Notes: a model not told the origin generated them from the letters alone. 64,000 nt of DNA from CALKZN01 sp050633785 (GCA_050633785.1 JBOEHE010000046.1:1-64000); one strand, 5' to 3'; shown: positions 54,019 to 63,636, numbered from the stretch's first letter. Numbers and translations: made by a program.

Positions 54019-55137
54019 ATGTCTGGCACTATAAAATCTTTACTTATTCATACAAGAACATTCTTATCAGTTAAAAACCAGTCCGCTGTGTTGTTGGCAT
54101 CATTGCTAATCGGCTTTGGCACTCCTGTGTTTGCCGCAGGTAAGAGTTATCAATGGCGATTAGCATATACCTGGCCAGATGATTTCCCACTGTTTACTGT
54201 GTCGATCAAAAACATGGTTAATTATGCCAAAACCCTCTCTGGCGGACGCTTAAATATCACTATTGAAGGCGGCACAACACATAAAAAACCTTTTGGCATC
54301 TTCGATATGGTGAAAAGCAATGATTATCAAATGGGCCAATCCGCTGGTTTTTACTGGATCGATAAAGACGTTAATACCGCATTATTGTGCACTATTCCAT
54401 TTGGTATGGTGGCACAGGAACGTTATGCCTGGTTTTATCATGGCGGGGGCAATGAACTCACGCAAAAGGTTTATAGCACACACGGATTGATGTCATTTCC
54501 CAGCGGAAATATTGGTATGCAGATGGGCGGTTGGTTCAAAAAAGAAATAAACACTGTCGAAGACTTAAAGGGTTTGAAAATGCGCATCCCCGGTTTGGGA
54601 GGAACCGTAATGAAAGCACTCGGGGTCGACGCCATTAACCTTCCGGCCAGTGAGTTGGCCGATGCTCTGAAAAGTGGCGAACTGGATGCGGTTGACTGGG
54701 CCAATCCCGCTATCGATCTAGGCATGAATTTATATCAGGATGCCAAGTACTACTACACTGGATGGCAGGAACCTGCAGTGGAGCTGCAATTTTTAGTCAA
54801 TCAAGAAGCTTACCAGAGTTTGCCAGAAGACCTGCAAGGCATACTGAACATTTCCATGAAACTCGCTGCATTCGAAGCTTTCACCAATTACCATCATCAT
54901 AATATTATTAAATTGCAGGAACTCAGGTCGAAGCATAAAGACATCAAAATACGCTCCTTTCCAACATCAGTAACCAGAGCACTAAGCCGGGAAACAGATA
55001 AACAACTTCAGGTTCTCGCCAACTCTGGTAATGAACTCACCAGAGAGATTGTTGAGTCCTTACGCAATTATCAGGAAAAAGCCCGCCTGTGGTCACGTAT
55101 TGGTGATCAGGCTTATCTGAATAACGCAGGTTTATGA
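54019..55137 (+). CDS. TRAP transporter receptor (DctP family, TakP-like)
   Basis: A 372-residue periplasmic binding protein with a signal peptide (AVLLASLLIGFGTPVFA, cleavage near residue 40). YAWFYHGGGNELTQKV, GGWFKKEINTVEDLKGLKMRIPGLGG and ELQFLVNQEAYQSLPEDLQG match the receptor at 27252-28316 nearly throughout, and both end DQAYLNN plus three residues. The TakP branch binds 2-oxo acids, and a branched-chain 2-oxo acid would suit the adjacent liu operon, but that is inference. No DctQ/DctM gene is in the window. Confidence 0.87.
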   Translation: MSGTIKSLLIHTRTFLSVKNQSAVLLASLLIGFGTPVFAAGKSYQWRLAYTWPDDFPLFTVSIKNMVNYAKTLSGGRLNITIEGGTTHKKPFGIFDMVKSNDYQMGQSAGFYWIDKDVNTALLCTIPFGMVAQERYAWFYHGGGNELTQKVYSTHGLMSFPSGNIGMQMGGWFKKEINTVEDLKGLKMRIPGLGGTVMKALGVDAINLPASELADALKSGELDAVDWANPAIDLGMNLYQDAKYYYTGWQEPAVELQFLVNQEAYQSLPEDLQGILNISMKLAAFEAFTNYHHHNIIKLQELRSKHKDIKIRSFPTSVTRALSRETDKQLQVLANSGNELTREIVESLRNYQEKARLWSRIGDQAYLNNAGL

Positions 55138-55266
55138 CGAATCGACAGTAGATAGATTGATGCTATCCAATATTAAGTTGTAAACCTGTATCGACATTAT
55201 CAAACAAACCTCATGGATGTGATCTTATCTGCTGACAATATTTAATTACACTTTCAGGAGAAGGAA

Positions 55267-56193
55267 ATGCGTCAATTTATTTATCAGTTTTTTTTCGTCA
55301 TTGCACTCGGTCTTACTTCATATACCAGCTGGGCGGTTGATTTCAGTGTTAATCGATATGTATCCAATGCAGCTTATCACGCCAATAGTTACTGGCTGGA
55401 AAGCGACAAGGGCATCGCTGTTATTGATGCGCTTATGCTGCGTTCAGACGCGAAAGCTCTGGCACAATTGATTAAATCGACAGGAAAATCATTAGAAGGC
55501 GTCATCATTACTCATGCTCATTTTGACCACTATGGCGGTCTCAATATGCTCAGAGAAACTCTGGGATATTTTCCTGTCTATGCCACTAAGGCAACTGTTA
55601 AAGCTATGAAAGAAAACCATGCAGCAACCCTGCAATGGGCTCCTGATTCTCACGGCGATGACTATGATAAAGTCATGGTTAAACCTGATAAAATCGTCAA
55701 ATCTGGACAAATAATTAATATAGCGGGCATTGCTCTGAAGATCGATGAGTTGGGCCCAGGAGAGTCTGGAAACAATATCGTCATCTTTCAGGCCGACCAA
55801 AACATTCTATTCAGCGGCGATGCCACACTGCACAATTCACATATGTATTTGGGCGAGGGTCGCTCAAGCAAAATACTTGAACATTTGGATTATCTGGGGA
55901 AAACCTATGGCGGTGTCAAACTGGTTTATTCAGGCCATGGTGACCCCTTATCACCGGCTGCCGTGTTTAAACCAGAAGCAGACTACGTTCATTTCATCCG
56001 GTCTCTGGCCAAAGCAGCATTATCCGAGGGCAAAGTAGTGCTTCCAGAAGGCAAAGGGTTTGATAAAGAAATATTGAAGACCATGGTTGCCGAAGTAATC
56101 TCCCAATATCCGAGCTTAGGCGATTATGGATTGACTCCGGAGTATATGGTGAACTCTAACATCGAAGCCGTCCTTAAGGAGTTGAATAAATAG
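55267..56193 (+). CDS. secreted metallo-beta-lactamase-fold hydrolase
   Basis: A 308-residue protein with a signal peptide (QFFFVIALGLTSYTSWA). The metal motif HAHFDHYGG is near residue 82, FSGDATLHNSHMY near 184 supplies a later ligand region, and YSGHGDP near 222 the last His. This is a periplasmic member of the MBL-fold superfamily; it need not act on beta-lactams and could cleave esters, lactones or thioesters. AGGAGAAGG precedes the ATG. It follows the TRAP receptor by 129 bases. Confidence 0.8.
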   Translation: MRQFIYQFFFVIALGLTSYTSWAVDFSVNRYVSNAAYHANSYWLESDKGIAVIDALMLRSDAKALAQLIKSTGKSLEGVIITHAHFDHYGGLNMLRETLGYFPVYATKATVKAMKENHAATLQWAPDSHGDDYDKVMVKPDKIVKSGQIINIAGIALKIDELGPGESGNNIVIFQADQNILFSGDATLHNSHMYLGEGRSSKILEHLDYLGKTYGGVKLVYSGHGDPLSPAAVFKPEADYVHFIRSLAKAALSEGKVVLPEGKGFDKEILKTMVAEVISQYPSLGDYGLTPEYMVNSNIEAVLKELNK

Positions 56194-56213
56194 TCAATAT
56201 TGATATACAGCTG

Positions 56214-56254
56214 ATGAGTTTATGGGTGGACTCTGTTTTCCTGCATGAACTCAT
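56214..56254. terminator. bidirectional terminator-like hairpin
   Basis: ATGAGTTTATG (56214-56224) pairs with CATGAACTCAT (56244-56254), an 11-bp stem with one T-G pair and a 19-base loop. It lies between the plus-strand MBL gene and the minus-strand SufU-like gene. No long T-run follows on either side. Confidence 0.5.
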
Positions 56255-56661
56255 TGCTGTTTCAATGCTGTTAAGGTCGCTTGGAAAGGCAACATCACAC
56301 AGCCATGCCTGGCTGAGTGGTTGCATATCTGTTCAAAAATTTTAAACGGCTTTAAACAGCTCTCTGCCCTGCCTTGCAACATAGCCTCAAGCCTGTCATG
56401 GGTTGTTTGCACCTCATGGCAACTTCCTCCTTTCATCAATTCAATCAACAAGGCCGAAGCAGCCTTACAAAGTAGACAACCATTAACAGAGTAGCCCACA
56501 TCAGTAATCGTTTTGCCTTCAATTTTCAGTTCAATAAGCACCTCATCCCCACACAAAGGATTTTCAGAAATGGCCATTGCATCAGCGCCTTGCAAACGAT
56601 ATGGCTGATGAACCCTTTGAGCTATTTCTTTTAAATGCTGTAAAGAGTCTTTTCCGTTCAA
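56251..56661 (-). CDS. SufU-like zinc/sulfur-transfer protein
   Basis: A 136-residue SufU/IscU-fold protein. Conserved ligands are Cys37 and Asp39 in NPLCGDE, Cys62 (with Cys65) in NGCLLCKAASALL, and Cys121 in RHGCVMLPF. Zinc-bound SufU accepts sulfur from SufS. It overlaps the cysteine desulfurase gene by four bases, so they are coupled. SufU is mainly known from Gram-positive bacteria. Here the pair stands beside XdhC and a molybdenum hydroxylase, not an Fe-S assembly operon. Confidence 0.8.
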   Translation of the reverse strand: MNGKDSLQHLKEIAQRVHQPYRLQGADAMAISENPLCGDEVLIELKIEGKTITDVGYSVNGCLLCKAASALLIELMKGGSCHEVQTTHDRLEAMLQGRAESCLKPFKIFEQICNHSARHGCVMLPFQATLTALKQQ

Positions 56662-57884
56662 CTCAACATCTCCACTGCTCGTTCAAGGCCATTGATTAGT
56701 GCATCAATATCGGCATCGTTATTATACAGTGCGATACTGAATCTGGTAGACGTAGTGACACCCATTTTTCTCAACAATATCTGGGCACAGTGATGCCCTC
56801 CTCGCAGAGCCACCCCAGACTCATCAAGAACATGGCAAATATCATGCGGGTGAATTGAATCATTCGCAAATGAGATCAGACTCTGTCGATGCTCCTGATT
56901 CGGCTCTCCTAAAAGGTGAATCCCTGGAATCGAATTCACCCCATTAATCGCTCGCTTGAAAAGGCGTTGCTCATGTTGTAATACTGCATCCCAATCCAGA
57001 GTCATCATCCACTGCAATGCACTAGCCAGTGCTATCGCCTGAGCAATGGGTGGAGTACCCGCTTCAAACCGACGAGAATAATCAGCAAATCGTACTGAAT
57101 CAACATCTACGTAATTCACCATGCCTCCCCCAGTTTGAAATGGAGGTAATTTTTGAAGTTGTTCTTCAGGTCCCCATAGCACGCCAATTCCAGTTGGGCC
57201 AAAGCATTTATGACCAGAGAATGCATAAAAATCAACACCTAACTCCTGCACATCAACCGGACCATGTTGCACCATCTGTGCACCATCAAGAAACACCCTG
57301 GCACCCACTGAATCAGCCACTTTAACCACTGACAACACATCGGTGATGTGTCCAGTGACATTGGAACAATGAGTCAATGCAATCAACCGACAACGCTTTG
57401 ACACATAGTGAGGTAAATCATCAATATCCAACCTCCCCTCTTTCGTGACAGGCAATATTTTCAAGATCACACCGGTTGCATCACACAGTCTTTGCCAGGG
57501 TAAAAAATTACTGTGGTGTTCAGCTTCAGAAACGACAATCTCATCTCCAACTCTGAGTAAACTCCCAAAAGAGGAAGCTAATAGATTGATTGATTCGGTT
57601 GTTCCAGACGTAAAAATCACTTCTTTGGGTGAACTCGCATGTAAAAACTGACAAACCATGGAACGAGCGGATTCATAAGCTTCTGTGGACCGTTCAGCAA
57701 GATAGTGAGAACCTCTTTGGACATTGGCCCTAGAGGTGATTTCATGATGCACATAAGCATCAATGGCCTCTTGTACCATTTGAGTTGTCGCGGCATTATC
57801 CAGATAATGCAATGCAACCCCGCCTCGTGCCGTCTGCATAAGTCCAGGAAAACCCCGCCGTGTTGATACAACATCGAAGGTCAT
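56658..57884 (-). CDS. cysteine desulfurase, SufS-like (group II)
   Basis: A 408-residue PLP enzyme. HYLDNAATTQMVQEAID near residue 26, FTSGTTESINLLA near 92, the PLP lysine in AFSGHKCFGPTGIGVLWG near 228 and the active Cys in GVALRGGHHCAQ near 363 (RGGHHC is the group II form) are visible. It mobilises sulfur from cysteine. With SufU, XdhC and Mo-hydroxylase genes around it, sulfuration of the molybdenum cofactor is a reasonable alternative to Fe-S assembly. Confidence 0.87.
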   Translation of the reverse strand: MTFDVVSTRRGFPGLMQTARGGVALHYLDNAATTQMVQEAIDAYVHHEITSRANVQRGSHYLAERSTEAYESARSMVCQFLHASSPKEVIFTSGTTESINLLASSFGSLLRVGDEIVVSEAEHHSNFLPWQRLCDATGVILKILPVTKEGRLDIDDLPHYVSKRCRLIALTHCSNVTGHITDVLSVVKVADSVGARVFLDGAQMVQHGPVDVQELGVDFYAFSGHKCFGPTGIGVLWGPEEQLQKLPPFQTGGGMVNYVDVDSVRFADYSRRFEAGTPPIAQAIALASALQWMMTLDWDAVLQHEQRLFKRAINGVNSIPGIHLLGEPNQEHRQSLISFANDSIHPHDICHVLDESGVALRGGHHCAQILLRKMGVTTSTRFSIALYNNDADIDALINGLERAVEMLS

Positions 57885-57902
57885 GTTCTGATTAACTCAC
57901 AA

Positions 57903-59024
57903 TCAGGCTGCATTATCCCTTGTCGCACAATGAATGGGATCGACTCTATCGCGTAATAAACCACCAGAACGTTGATGGAGAACTGCCTGCACTTCGCTGA
58001 TTATCGACAATGCAATTTCTTCAGCGCTATCTGCTCCAATATCCAATCCAGCAGGACCATACAAACGTTTTTGTTGATGGGCTGATATCTGAATGCCATC
58101 TTCTTGCAGATCACTCAAGAGTAACTTCAAGCGACGTTTGGGTCCTAGCACCCCTATGTAATGTTCGGATAATGGTAATAGAAATTTGAGAATATCCAGA
58201 TCCTGCAAGTAATTATGTGTCATTACAATAGCAACAGTTTGAGGGTCCAACGCTACCTTATCAACTAATTGGGATGGCGGGCAATGAACGATACGGTCTG
58301 CTCTGGGAAATCTTTCAGGACTGGCAAAAACACTGCGTTTGTCGAACACTTCCATAGTCCAGCCAATTTCTGCACCAATGGCCACCAGAGGCACTGCATC
58401 AGCCCCAGCGCCAAAAATTAACAAGCGGGTCAATGGATTGACTCTCTCGATCATGATTTCAGCACCTTCGTTTGTAACAACAGCACCAGTCTTGCCCTTA
58501 ATCTTCTCAGCGAAATAATGACTTTGCAATGAAGAAAAAGGCCAATCCCTGCTGGTTGATACTTGGCCATTGCTCTGTTGCATCCATCTGGCACCAACTC
58601 CAGCAGTTGATTCATTCGCAGCAATCACGGTCGCCATCAATGCGGGCATTCTTGTTTCGATGACCTGTGCTATCAGATTCAATGGTCCAGGATTATCTTT
58701 ATCCACACGCTCCAGCAACACATCAACCACACCAGCACAACCAAGCCCTAACCCCCAAACGATATCGTCATTTTCCCGGTGGTCATAACGAATGATCATG
58801 CTCTGGCCACTGGCACGAACGCCCTTTGCCTGCTGGGTAAGGTCAGATTCCAGACACCCACCACTGACTACTCCTACAATCAATTCATCAGATACTATCA
58901 AGGCTCTGGCACCTGCATGGCGGTAAGTCGACCCGGAAGTCTGAACAACGCTGGCCAGGACAGCTTGATCACCTCTGGCGATGACTGAATTGAAGGCACT
59001 GACGATATCGCGTAATTCTTTCAT
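57903..59024 (-). CDS. XdhC/CoxI-family molybdenum cofactor insertion protein
   Basis: A 373-residue XdhC-family protein. The N-terminal XdhC/CoxI motif is seen as LASVVQTSGSTYRHAGARALI near residue 20 and GVVSGGCLESDL near 51. The C-terminal Rossmann part has LLIFGAGADAVPLVAIGAEIGW near 202. XdhC binds Mo cofactor, promotes its sulfuration by a desulfurase and delivers it to XDH/CODH-type enzymes. It lies between the cysteine desulfurase gene and coxM. Confidence 0.88.
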   Translation of the reverse strand: MKELRDIVSAFNSVIARGDQAVLASVVQTSGSTYRHAGARALIVSDELIVGVVSGGCLESDLTQQAKGVRASGQSMIIRYDHRENDDIVWGLGLGCAGVVDVLLERVDKDNPGPLNLIAQVIETRMPALMATVIAANESTAGVGARWMQQSNGQVSTSRDWPFSSLQSHYFAEKIKGKTGAVVTNEGAEIMIERVNPLTRLLIFGAGADAVPLVAIGAEIGWTMEVFDKRSVFASPERFPRADRIVHCPPSQLVDKVALDPQTVAIVMTHNYLQDLDILKFLLPLSEHYIGVLGPKRRLKLLLSDLQEDGIQISAHQQKRLYGPAGLDIGADSAEEIALSIISEVQAVLHQRSGGLLRDRVDPIHCATRDNAA

Positions 59025-59079
59025 TTCGTCTGACTAAAAGGCACTCTAACGGCAACAAAAAACTGTCAATAAATCACTA

Positions 59080-59877
59080 TCACAGTTCAGCTGCAGCCCG
59101 TTTGGCCATGACACCAGCAAGGTGCCGACGGTATCGGGCAGAAGCGTGAATTGTATCCAGAAAGTCACTGAATTCAGCTAACTCGATATCGACAATGGAT
59201 GAGCAATCTTTGCTTTTCAGAAGAAACTGTTCCAGTTCATGCCAGCGGAATACCCCTGACGTTGATAAACCGGTCACTGTTGCCCTCATGCCATCAGACA
59301 ATGACGCGATAAAGACACCGCAGACTGGCAAACGCAAGGCCTGTGCCCTCAAAGCACAATAAGCGGTTCGTTCAGGAATTTGCAAAGTAACTTCCAATAT
59401 AATTTCGTCAGAGGTCAATGCGGTCTTAAACGGCCCAACAAAGAATTGCTCAGCTGGGATCTCCCTGTTGTTTGTAACAATAACAGCATCAAGGGCCAGT
59501 ATTGCAGCAGGATAATCTGATGAAGGATCATTAACAGCCAAAGCACCACCTATTGTTGCTCTTGTTCTTACTGCAGGGTCGCCAATATCTGCCGACATGT
59601 TAGCGAATGCGGTTAGTTTCTGAACAATTAATGGGTCTGCTGCTATTTCAGCATAGCTTGTCATAGCACCGATGGAAATACGTTCTCCCTGCTGTTTTAT
59701 ACCTTTAAGACCTTCAATTTTCGACAAATCAACGACTTGCTCAGGAGCGCTCTTGCCTGCTTTCATATCAGCAATCAAGCTCATACCACCGGCAATAAGC
59801 ATTGTATTATCAGAGTCAGTAAGTATTTCTGCGGCATTCACCAATGAGTCTGGCGCCTTATATGAGAAGTTTTTCAA
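59080..59877 (-). CDS. coxM: CoxM-like FAD-binding subunit of a molybdenum hydroxylase
   Basis: About 265 residues from the TTG at 59877, which overlaps the coxS stop (TTGA) and has GAGGAGGG upstream; the longer ATG frame runs inside coxS. FAD-binding motifs LIAGGMSLIADMKAG near residue 30 and TIGGALAVNDPSSDYPAAILAL near 105 are present. It passes electrons from the 2Fe-2S subunit to FAD and the respiratory chain. Confidence 0.87.
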   Translation of the reverse strand: MKNFSYKAPDSLVNAAEILTDSDNTMLIAGGMSLIADMKAGKSAPEQVVDLSKIEGLKGIKQQGERISIGAMTSYAEIAADPLIVQKLTAFANMSADIGDPAVRTRATIGGALAVNDPSSDYPAAILALDAVIVTNNREIPAEQFFVGPFKTALTSDEIILEVTLQIPERTAYCALRAQALRLPVCGVFIASLSDGMRATVTGLSTSGVFRWHELEQFLLKSKDCSSIVDIELAEFSDFLDTIHASARYRRHLAGVMAKRAAAEL

Positions 59878-60356
59878 GCTGCTCCCTCCTCTATGGTCTG
59901 TGCTGTATCCAGTATCGCTCGAACAATATTGTGATAGCCGGTACAACGGCAAATATTGCCACTGAGTTCTTTTCTAACTGTTGCTTCGTCAATGCTGGAA
60001 CCATGTCGCTTTAACATATCTTGTGCACTTACCAGCATTCCCGGTGTACAGAAACCACATTGCAATGCATGATGTTTTTTAAATTGTTGCTGCAACATCG
60101 ACAAATTACCTTTCTCAGCCAGACCTTCTACCGTTACTATCTCAGCGCCATCAAGCTGAACAGCATAGACAGAGCAGGATTTGATCGCCTTACCATCAAC
60201 GTTAACTACACAGGCACCACACTGGGAAGTATCACAACCAATATGCGTTCCAGTCATCATCAAGTCTTCTCGCAGTACTTCAGCAAGTAAAGCATTGCTT
60301 TTGACGTTCAATTCCACAGCATTGGAATTAACAGTCAATTTAATTGTATGTTTCAT
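59874..60356 (-). CDS. coxS: CoxS-like 2Fe-2S subunit of a molybdenum hydroxylase
   Basis: A 160-residue iron-sulfur subunit. The plant-type cluster ligands are seen in GCDTSQCGACVVNVDGKAIKSC near residue 41, and the second cluster in CGFCTPGMLVSAQDML near 100 and GNICRCTGYHNIVRA near 132. It links the molybdenum subunit to CoxM. It lies 37 bases downstream of coxL. Confidence 0.92.
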   Translation of the reverse strand: MKHTIKLTVNSNAVELNVKSNALLAEVLREDLMMTGTHIGCDTSQCGACVVNVDGKAIKSCSVYAVQLDGAEIVTVEGLAEKGNLSMLQQQFKKHHALQCGFCTPGMLVSAQDMLKRHGSSIDEATVRKELSGNICRCTGYHNIVRAILDTAQTIEEGAA

Positions 60357-60396
60357 CAATCAGTCTCATAGTATTCATTATTATTACGTCTCCTCA

Positions 60397-62832
60397 TTAG
60401 CCCTGATGAATAGCAGTCCATACTTTTTCAGGTGTCGCTGGCATATCGACATGGCGAACCCCCAGGTGTTCCAGTGCATCACAAATGGCATTGATAACAG
60501 CAGAAGGGCCAGCAATCGCAGCGGCTTCACCACATCCTTTGGCGCCTACAGGATTGGTTGTGCAGCGCGTTTCGGCTGAATGAAATTCAATATTAGGCAC
60601 ATCAGATGCTCTTGGCAGAGCATAGTCACGCAAATTGGCTGTTAACAACTCACCAGTTTCAGGGTCATAACGACATTCTTCCATGCAAGCCTGACCTATA
60701 GCCTGACCAGCACCGCCATGAATCTGGCCTTCAACAATCATCGGGTTGACTATTTTTCCAAAGTCATCAAAGGCCAGATAGCGCTCTACAGCAACGTGTC
60801 CAGTCTCCGGGTCTACTTCCACTTCAACCAAGTGACACCCATACGGGAAGGTAAATGCTTCGGGGTCATAATAAGTCACTTCTTCCAAACCCGGCTCAAG
60901 ACCTTCCGGATAGTCAATTGGTGAATATGCTCGTCCAGCCACTTCAGCAAAATTCACAGACCGATCAGTCGAATCTGCGGCGAAAACACCCCCAGAAAAA
61001 TTAACCGTCTGCACATCAACCTCAAGCATACTGGCTGCGATCAACGTCATTTTATCAATCAATTTTTTAGTTGATCCCAACATGGCACTGCCACCAACTG
61101 CCAACGACCTGGAACCATAGGTTCCGATACCATATGGCACAACGGCGGAATCACCATGGACAATCTCAATGTCGCCTGGATCTAAACCAATCTCGTCGGC
61201 CACCAGTTGAGCAAATGTCGTTTCATGTCCCTGTCCATGCGAGTGACTGCCAGTCAATACTGAGACACCACCGGTTGGGCTAACTCGAATGGTCGCCACT
61301 TCGTATTGACCACCAGCGCAACCTTGTTTAATCAACATATCAGACGGCCCCATACCGCAGGCTTCCATATAGAAAGAAACACCTAAACCACGGCATTTAC
61401 CTTTAGCCTCAGACTGGGCTTTGCGCTGGATAAAGCCATCAAGGTCTGCAACACTTTGGCAAGAATCCAGTAATGCTGGTAAGTTACCGGAATCATACTT
61501 CCACAGAAAAGGTGTCTGGTAAGGGATTTGCTCAGCAGCAATCAGGTTTTTCTGTCGAATCACAAAGGGATCCAAACCCAGGGTTTGTGCAGCAACACTT
61601 ACGATTCTCTCCAAGACATAAGTCGCTTCAGGCCTGCCTGCACCTCGATAGGCATCAACAGGGGTAGTATTGGTGAACGCGCCTCTGGTACGCAGATAGA
61701 CATCTCGCAATGCGTATGGCCCGGGGAACAAATTGCCATAAAAGAATGTGGGAATAGATGGCGCAAATGTTGACAGATAGGCTCCCATGTTCGCAATAGT
61801 ATCGATTTTCATCGATAAAAACCGACCATCATCATCTAAGGCTAAAGCGACTTTGGTCACATGATCACGGGCATACGTGTCCGCGAGAAAAGCCTCGGAA
61901 CGAGTTGCCACCCAACGTACTGGCCTGCCAGTACGTTTAGCCGCGATCAAGACCAAGACGTCTTCATTGTAATGGTATATTTTCATACCAAAACCACCAC
62001 CTACATCGGGTGCTATCACCCTGATTTTCTCTTCTGGAACTTTCAATGTACTGGCAGATAAAGTGAGTCGAATCGGGTGTGGATTCTGGGTCGATGTATA
62101 CAAGGTGTACTCTTCTTTACCTTGATTATAAACACCCAGATTGGCCCTTGTTTCCATCGGACTCGCATTAACCCGGTTTTGTATCAGGTCGAGTTCCACA
62201 ACATGCGCAGCTTTCGACATAATATCGTCGACGGTTTGCTTGTTCCCCAGTTCCCAGTCAAAGCACTGATTATGTTCAAACTCAGGATGAACAACAGCAG
62301 CCGTTTCATCCAGACAGCTTGCCAGATCCGTTTGACTGGGCTTTACCTCAAAATCGATTACAACAAGATTAGCCGCAAGCTCAGCAGCTTCAGCCGTATC
62401 GGCAACCACAGCAACAACAGGGTCTCCCACATGCAGAACATGTTCGGTCACCAGAACCGGATGTTCAGGCGCAGCCATTGGAGTACCATCACTACTGTCA
62501 ATTGGCCAGGCACAGGGTAAGCCACCAATACCCATCTCAGCTAGATCTTCACCAGTAAAGATATCCAGAACGCCGGGAGAGTTTAAGGCAGTCTTTATTT
62601 CAACAGATTTAATCGCTGCACAGGCATGGGGAGAACGCACAACATGGAGATAGGCGAGATTACGCATTTTATCAGCCACATCACAGACATAACTTCCTGT
62701 TCCAGTAAGAAAACGTTTATCTTCCTTACGTAGAAGGGATTGCCCAACCCAGCCTGTCTCGTCTTTTTGAGTTTTTTTCTGTTTATCAATTGGCGATTCA
62801 CCTGTGACCTTAAAAGACCTTACATTATTCAT
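60397..62832 (-). CDS. CoxL-like molybdopterin subunit, form II
   Basis: An 811-residue molybdenum-binding subunit. VGQSLLRKEDKRFLTGTGSYV near residue 29 opens the family domain and the catalytic Glu is Glu769 in GAKGCGEAAAIA. The active-site loop is AYRGAGR (394-400), the form II motif, not the AYxCSFR of genuine CO dehydrogenases. It therefore probably hydroxylates an organic or N-heterocyclic substrate rather than oxidising CO. The L-S-M gene order also differs from form I (M-S-L). Confidence 0.9.
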   Translation of the reverse strand: MNNVRSFKVTGESPIDKQKKTQKDETGWVGQSLLRKEDKRFLTGTGSYVCDVADKMRNLAYLHVVRSPHACAAIKSVEIKTALNSPGVLDIFTGEDLAEMGIGGLPCAWPIDSSDGTPMAAPEHPVLVTEHVLHVGDPVVAVVADTAEAAELAANLVVIDFEVKPSQTDLASCLDETAAVVHPEFEHNQCFDWELGNKQTVDDIMSKAAHVVELDLIQNRVNASPMETRANLGVYNQGKEEYTLYTSTQNPHPIRLTLSASTLKVPEEKIRVIAPDVGGGFGMKIYHYNEDVLVLIAAKRTGRPVRWVATRSEAFLADTYARDHVTKVALALDDDGRFLSMKIDTIANMGAYLSTFAPSIPTFFYGNLFPGPYALRDVYLRTRGAFTNTTPVDAYRGAGRPEATYVLERIVSVAAQTLGLDPFVIRQKNLIAAEQIPYQTPFLWKYDSGNLPALLDSCQSVADLDGFIQRKAQSEAKGKCRGLGVSFYMEACGMGPSDMLIKQGCAGGQYEVATIRVSPTGGVSVLTGSHSHGQGHETTFAQLVADEIGLDPGDIEIVHGDSAVVPYGIGTYGSRSLAVGGSAMLGSTKKLIDKMTLIAASMLEVDVQTVNFSGGVFAADSTDRSVNFAEVAGRAYSPIDYPEGLEPGLEEVTYYDPEAFTFPYGCHLVEVEVDPETGHVAVERYLAFDDFGKIVNPMIVEGQIHGGAGQAIGQACMEECRYDPETGELLTANLRDYALPRASDVPNIEFHSAETRCTTNPVGAKGCGEAAAIAGPSAVINAICDALEHLGVRHVDMPATPEKVWTAIHQG

Positions 62833-63021
62833 CTACGACTGCCTCACCCAGTATCTTCAATTTATTATTAGTTCTACTGATAAAAGTATGAGACAGGGGC
62901 TTTGGAAAATAAATTTCTATTTTCTAAGCTTAGAATTCTGTTTTTCCGAAACGTCATTCTGCTTGTTTACTGCTAAGATAAGTTATGGAAATAACCGAAC
63001 ACCAGCATTATCAAAAGATCA

Positions 63022-63636
63022 GTGACAACATCAACACAACAAAAAACAGCTACCGTAATCCTTGCTGCTGGCGGCAGTCGGCGCTTGGGAAAGCCCAAAC
63101 AGGCATTGCCCTATCGAAATTCCACCTTATTACTTCACTGCATCAAACAAGCGTTATCGTTGAAGTTACCAACCCATGTAGTACTAGGCGGACACTCAGA
63201 TCAGTTCAGTCAGCAACTGGCACCCTTACCGGTAACACTGTGCATAAACGAACAGTGGTCTCAGGGTATCAGCACCTCTATACAGTGCGGTCTGCATAAT
63301 ATTGACCATTCAATCCATGCAGTACTCTTTATGCTCTGCGATCAACCCTTCATCCCAACAGCACATTACCAAGGGCTCATACAGTCAGCCGAAGACAAGC
63401 CTCAGTCTATTATTGCTACGCAGTATCAACAGGGACACACCGGTGTCCCTGCTATAATTCCAAAATCACTATTTCCTGAACTATTGGCTCTGCAAGGTGA
63501 CAAAGGCGCCCAAAAGATCATTAGTCGACATCAGAGTAAAGTCATTCCCAAACACTGCCTGCAGGCATCATGGGATATAGATACACCAGAGCAAGCACAG
63601 TGGTTGCACTCTGGCCCACCACTGAAAGACCTCTAG
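63022..63636 (+). CDS. MocA-like molybdenum cofactor cytidylyltransferase
   Basis: A 204-residue nucleotidyltransferase starting at GTG (63022). ATVILAAGGSRRLGKPKQALPYRNSTLL near residue 9 is the NTP-transferase signature of MocA, with MLCDQPFIPTAHY near 105. It would convert Mo-MPT to the cytosine dinucleotide form needed by CoxL-family enzymes. It is transcribed away from the coxLSM-xdhC operon, matching its role. The last three bases overlap the carbonic anhydrase stop on the other strand. Confidence 0.87.
   Translation: MTTSTQQKTATVILAAGGSRRLGKPKQALPYRNSTLLLHCIKQALSLKLPTHVVLGGHSDQFSQQLAPLPVTLCINEQWSQGISTSIQCGLHNIDHSIHAVLFMLCDQPFIPTAHYQGLIQSAEDKPQSIIATQYQQGHTGVPAIIPKSLFPELLALQGDKGAQKIISRHQSKVIPKHCLQASWDIDTPEQAQWLHSGPPLKDL

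Noticed and set aside
56251..57884. Part of a complete suf Fe-S assembly operon
   Set aside because: No sufB, sufC, sufD or sufA gene is nearby; neighbours are molybdenum-enzyme genes.
60397..62832. Genuine CO dehydrogenase and CO oxidation
   Set aside because: The active-site loop is AYRGAGR (form II), not AYxCSFR, and the gene order is not M-S-L.
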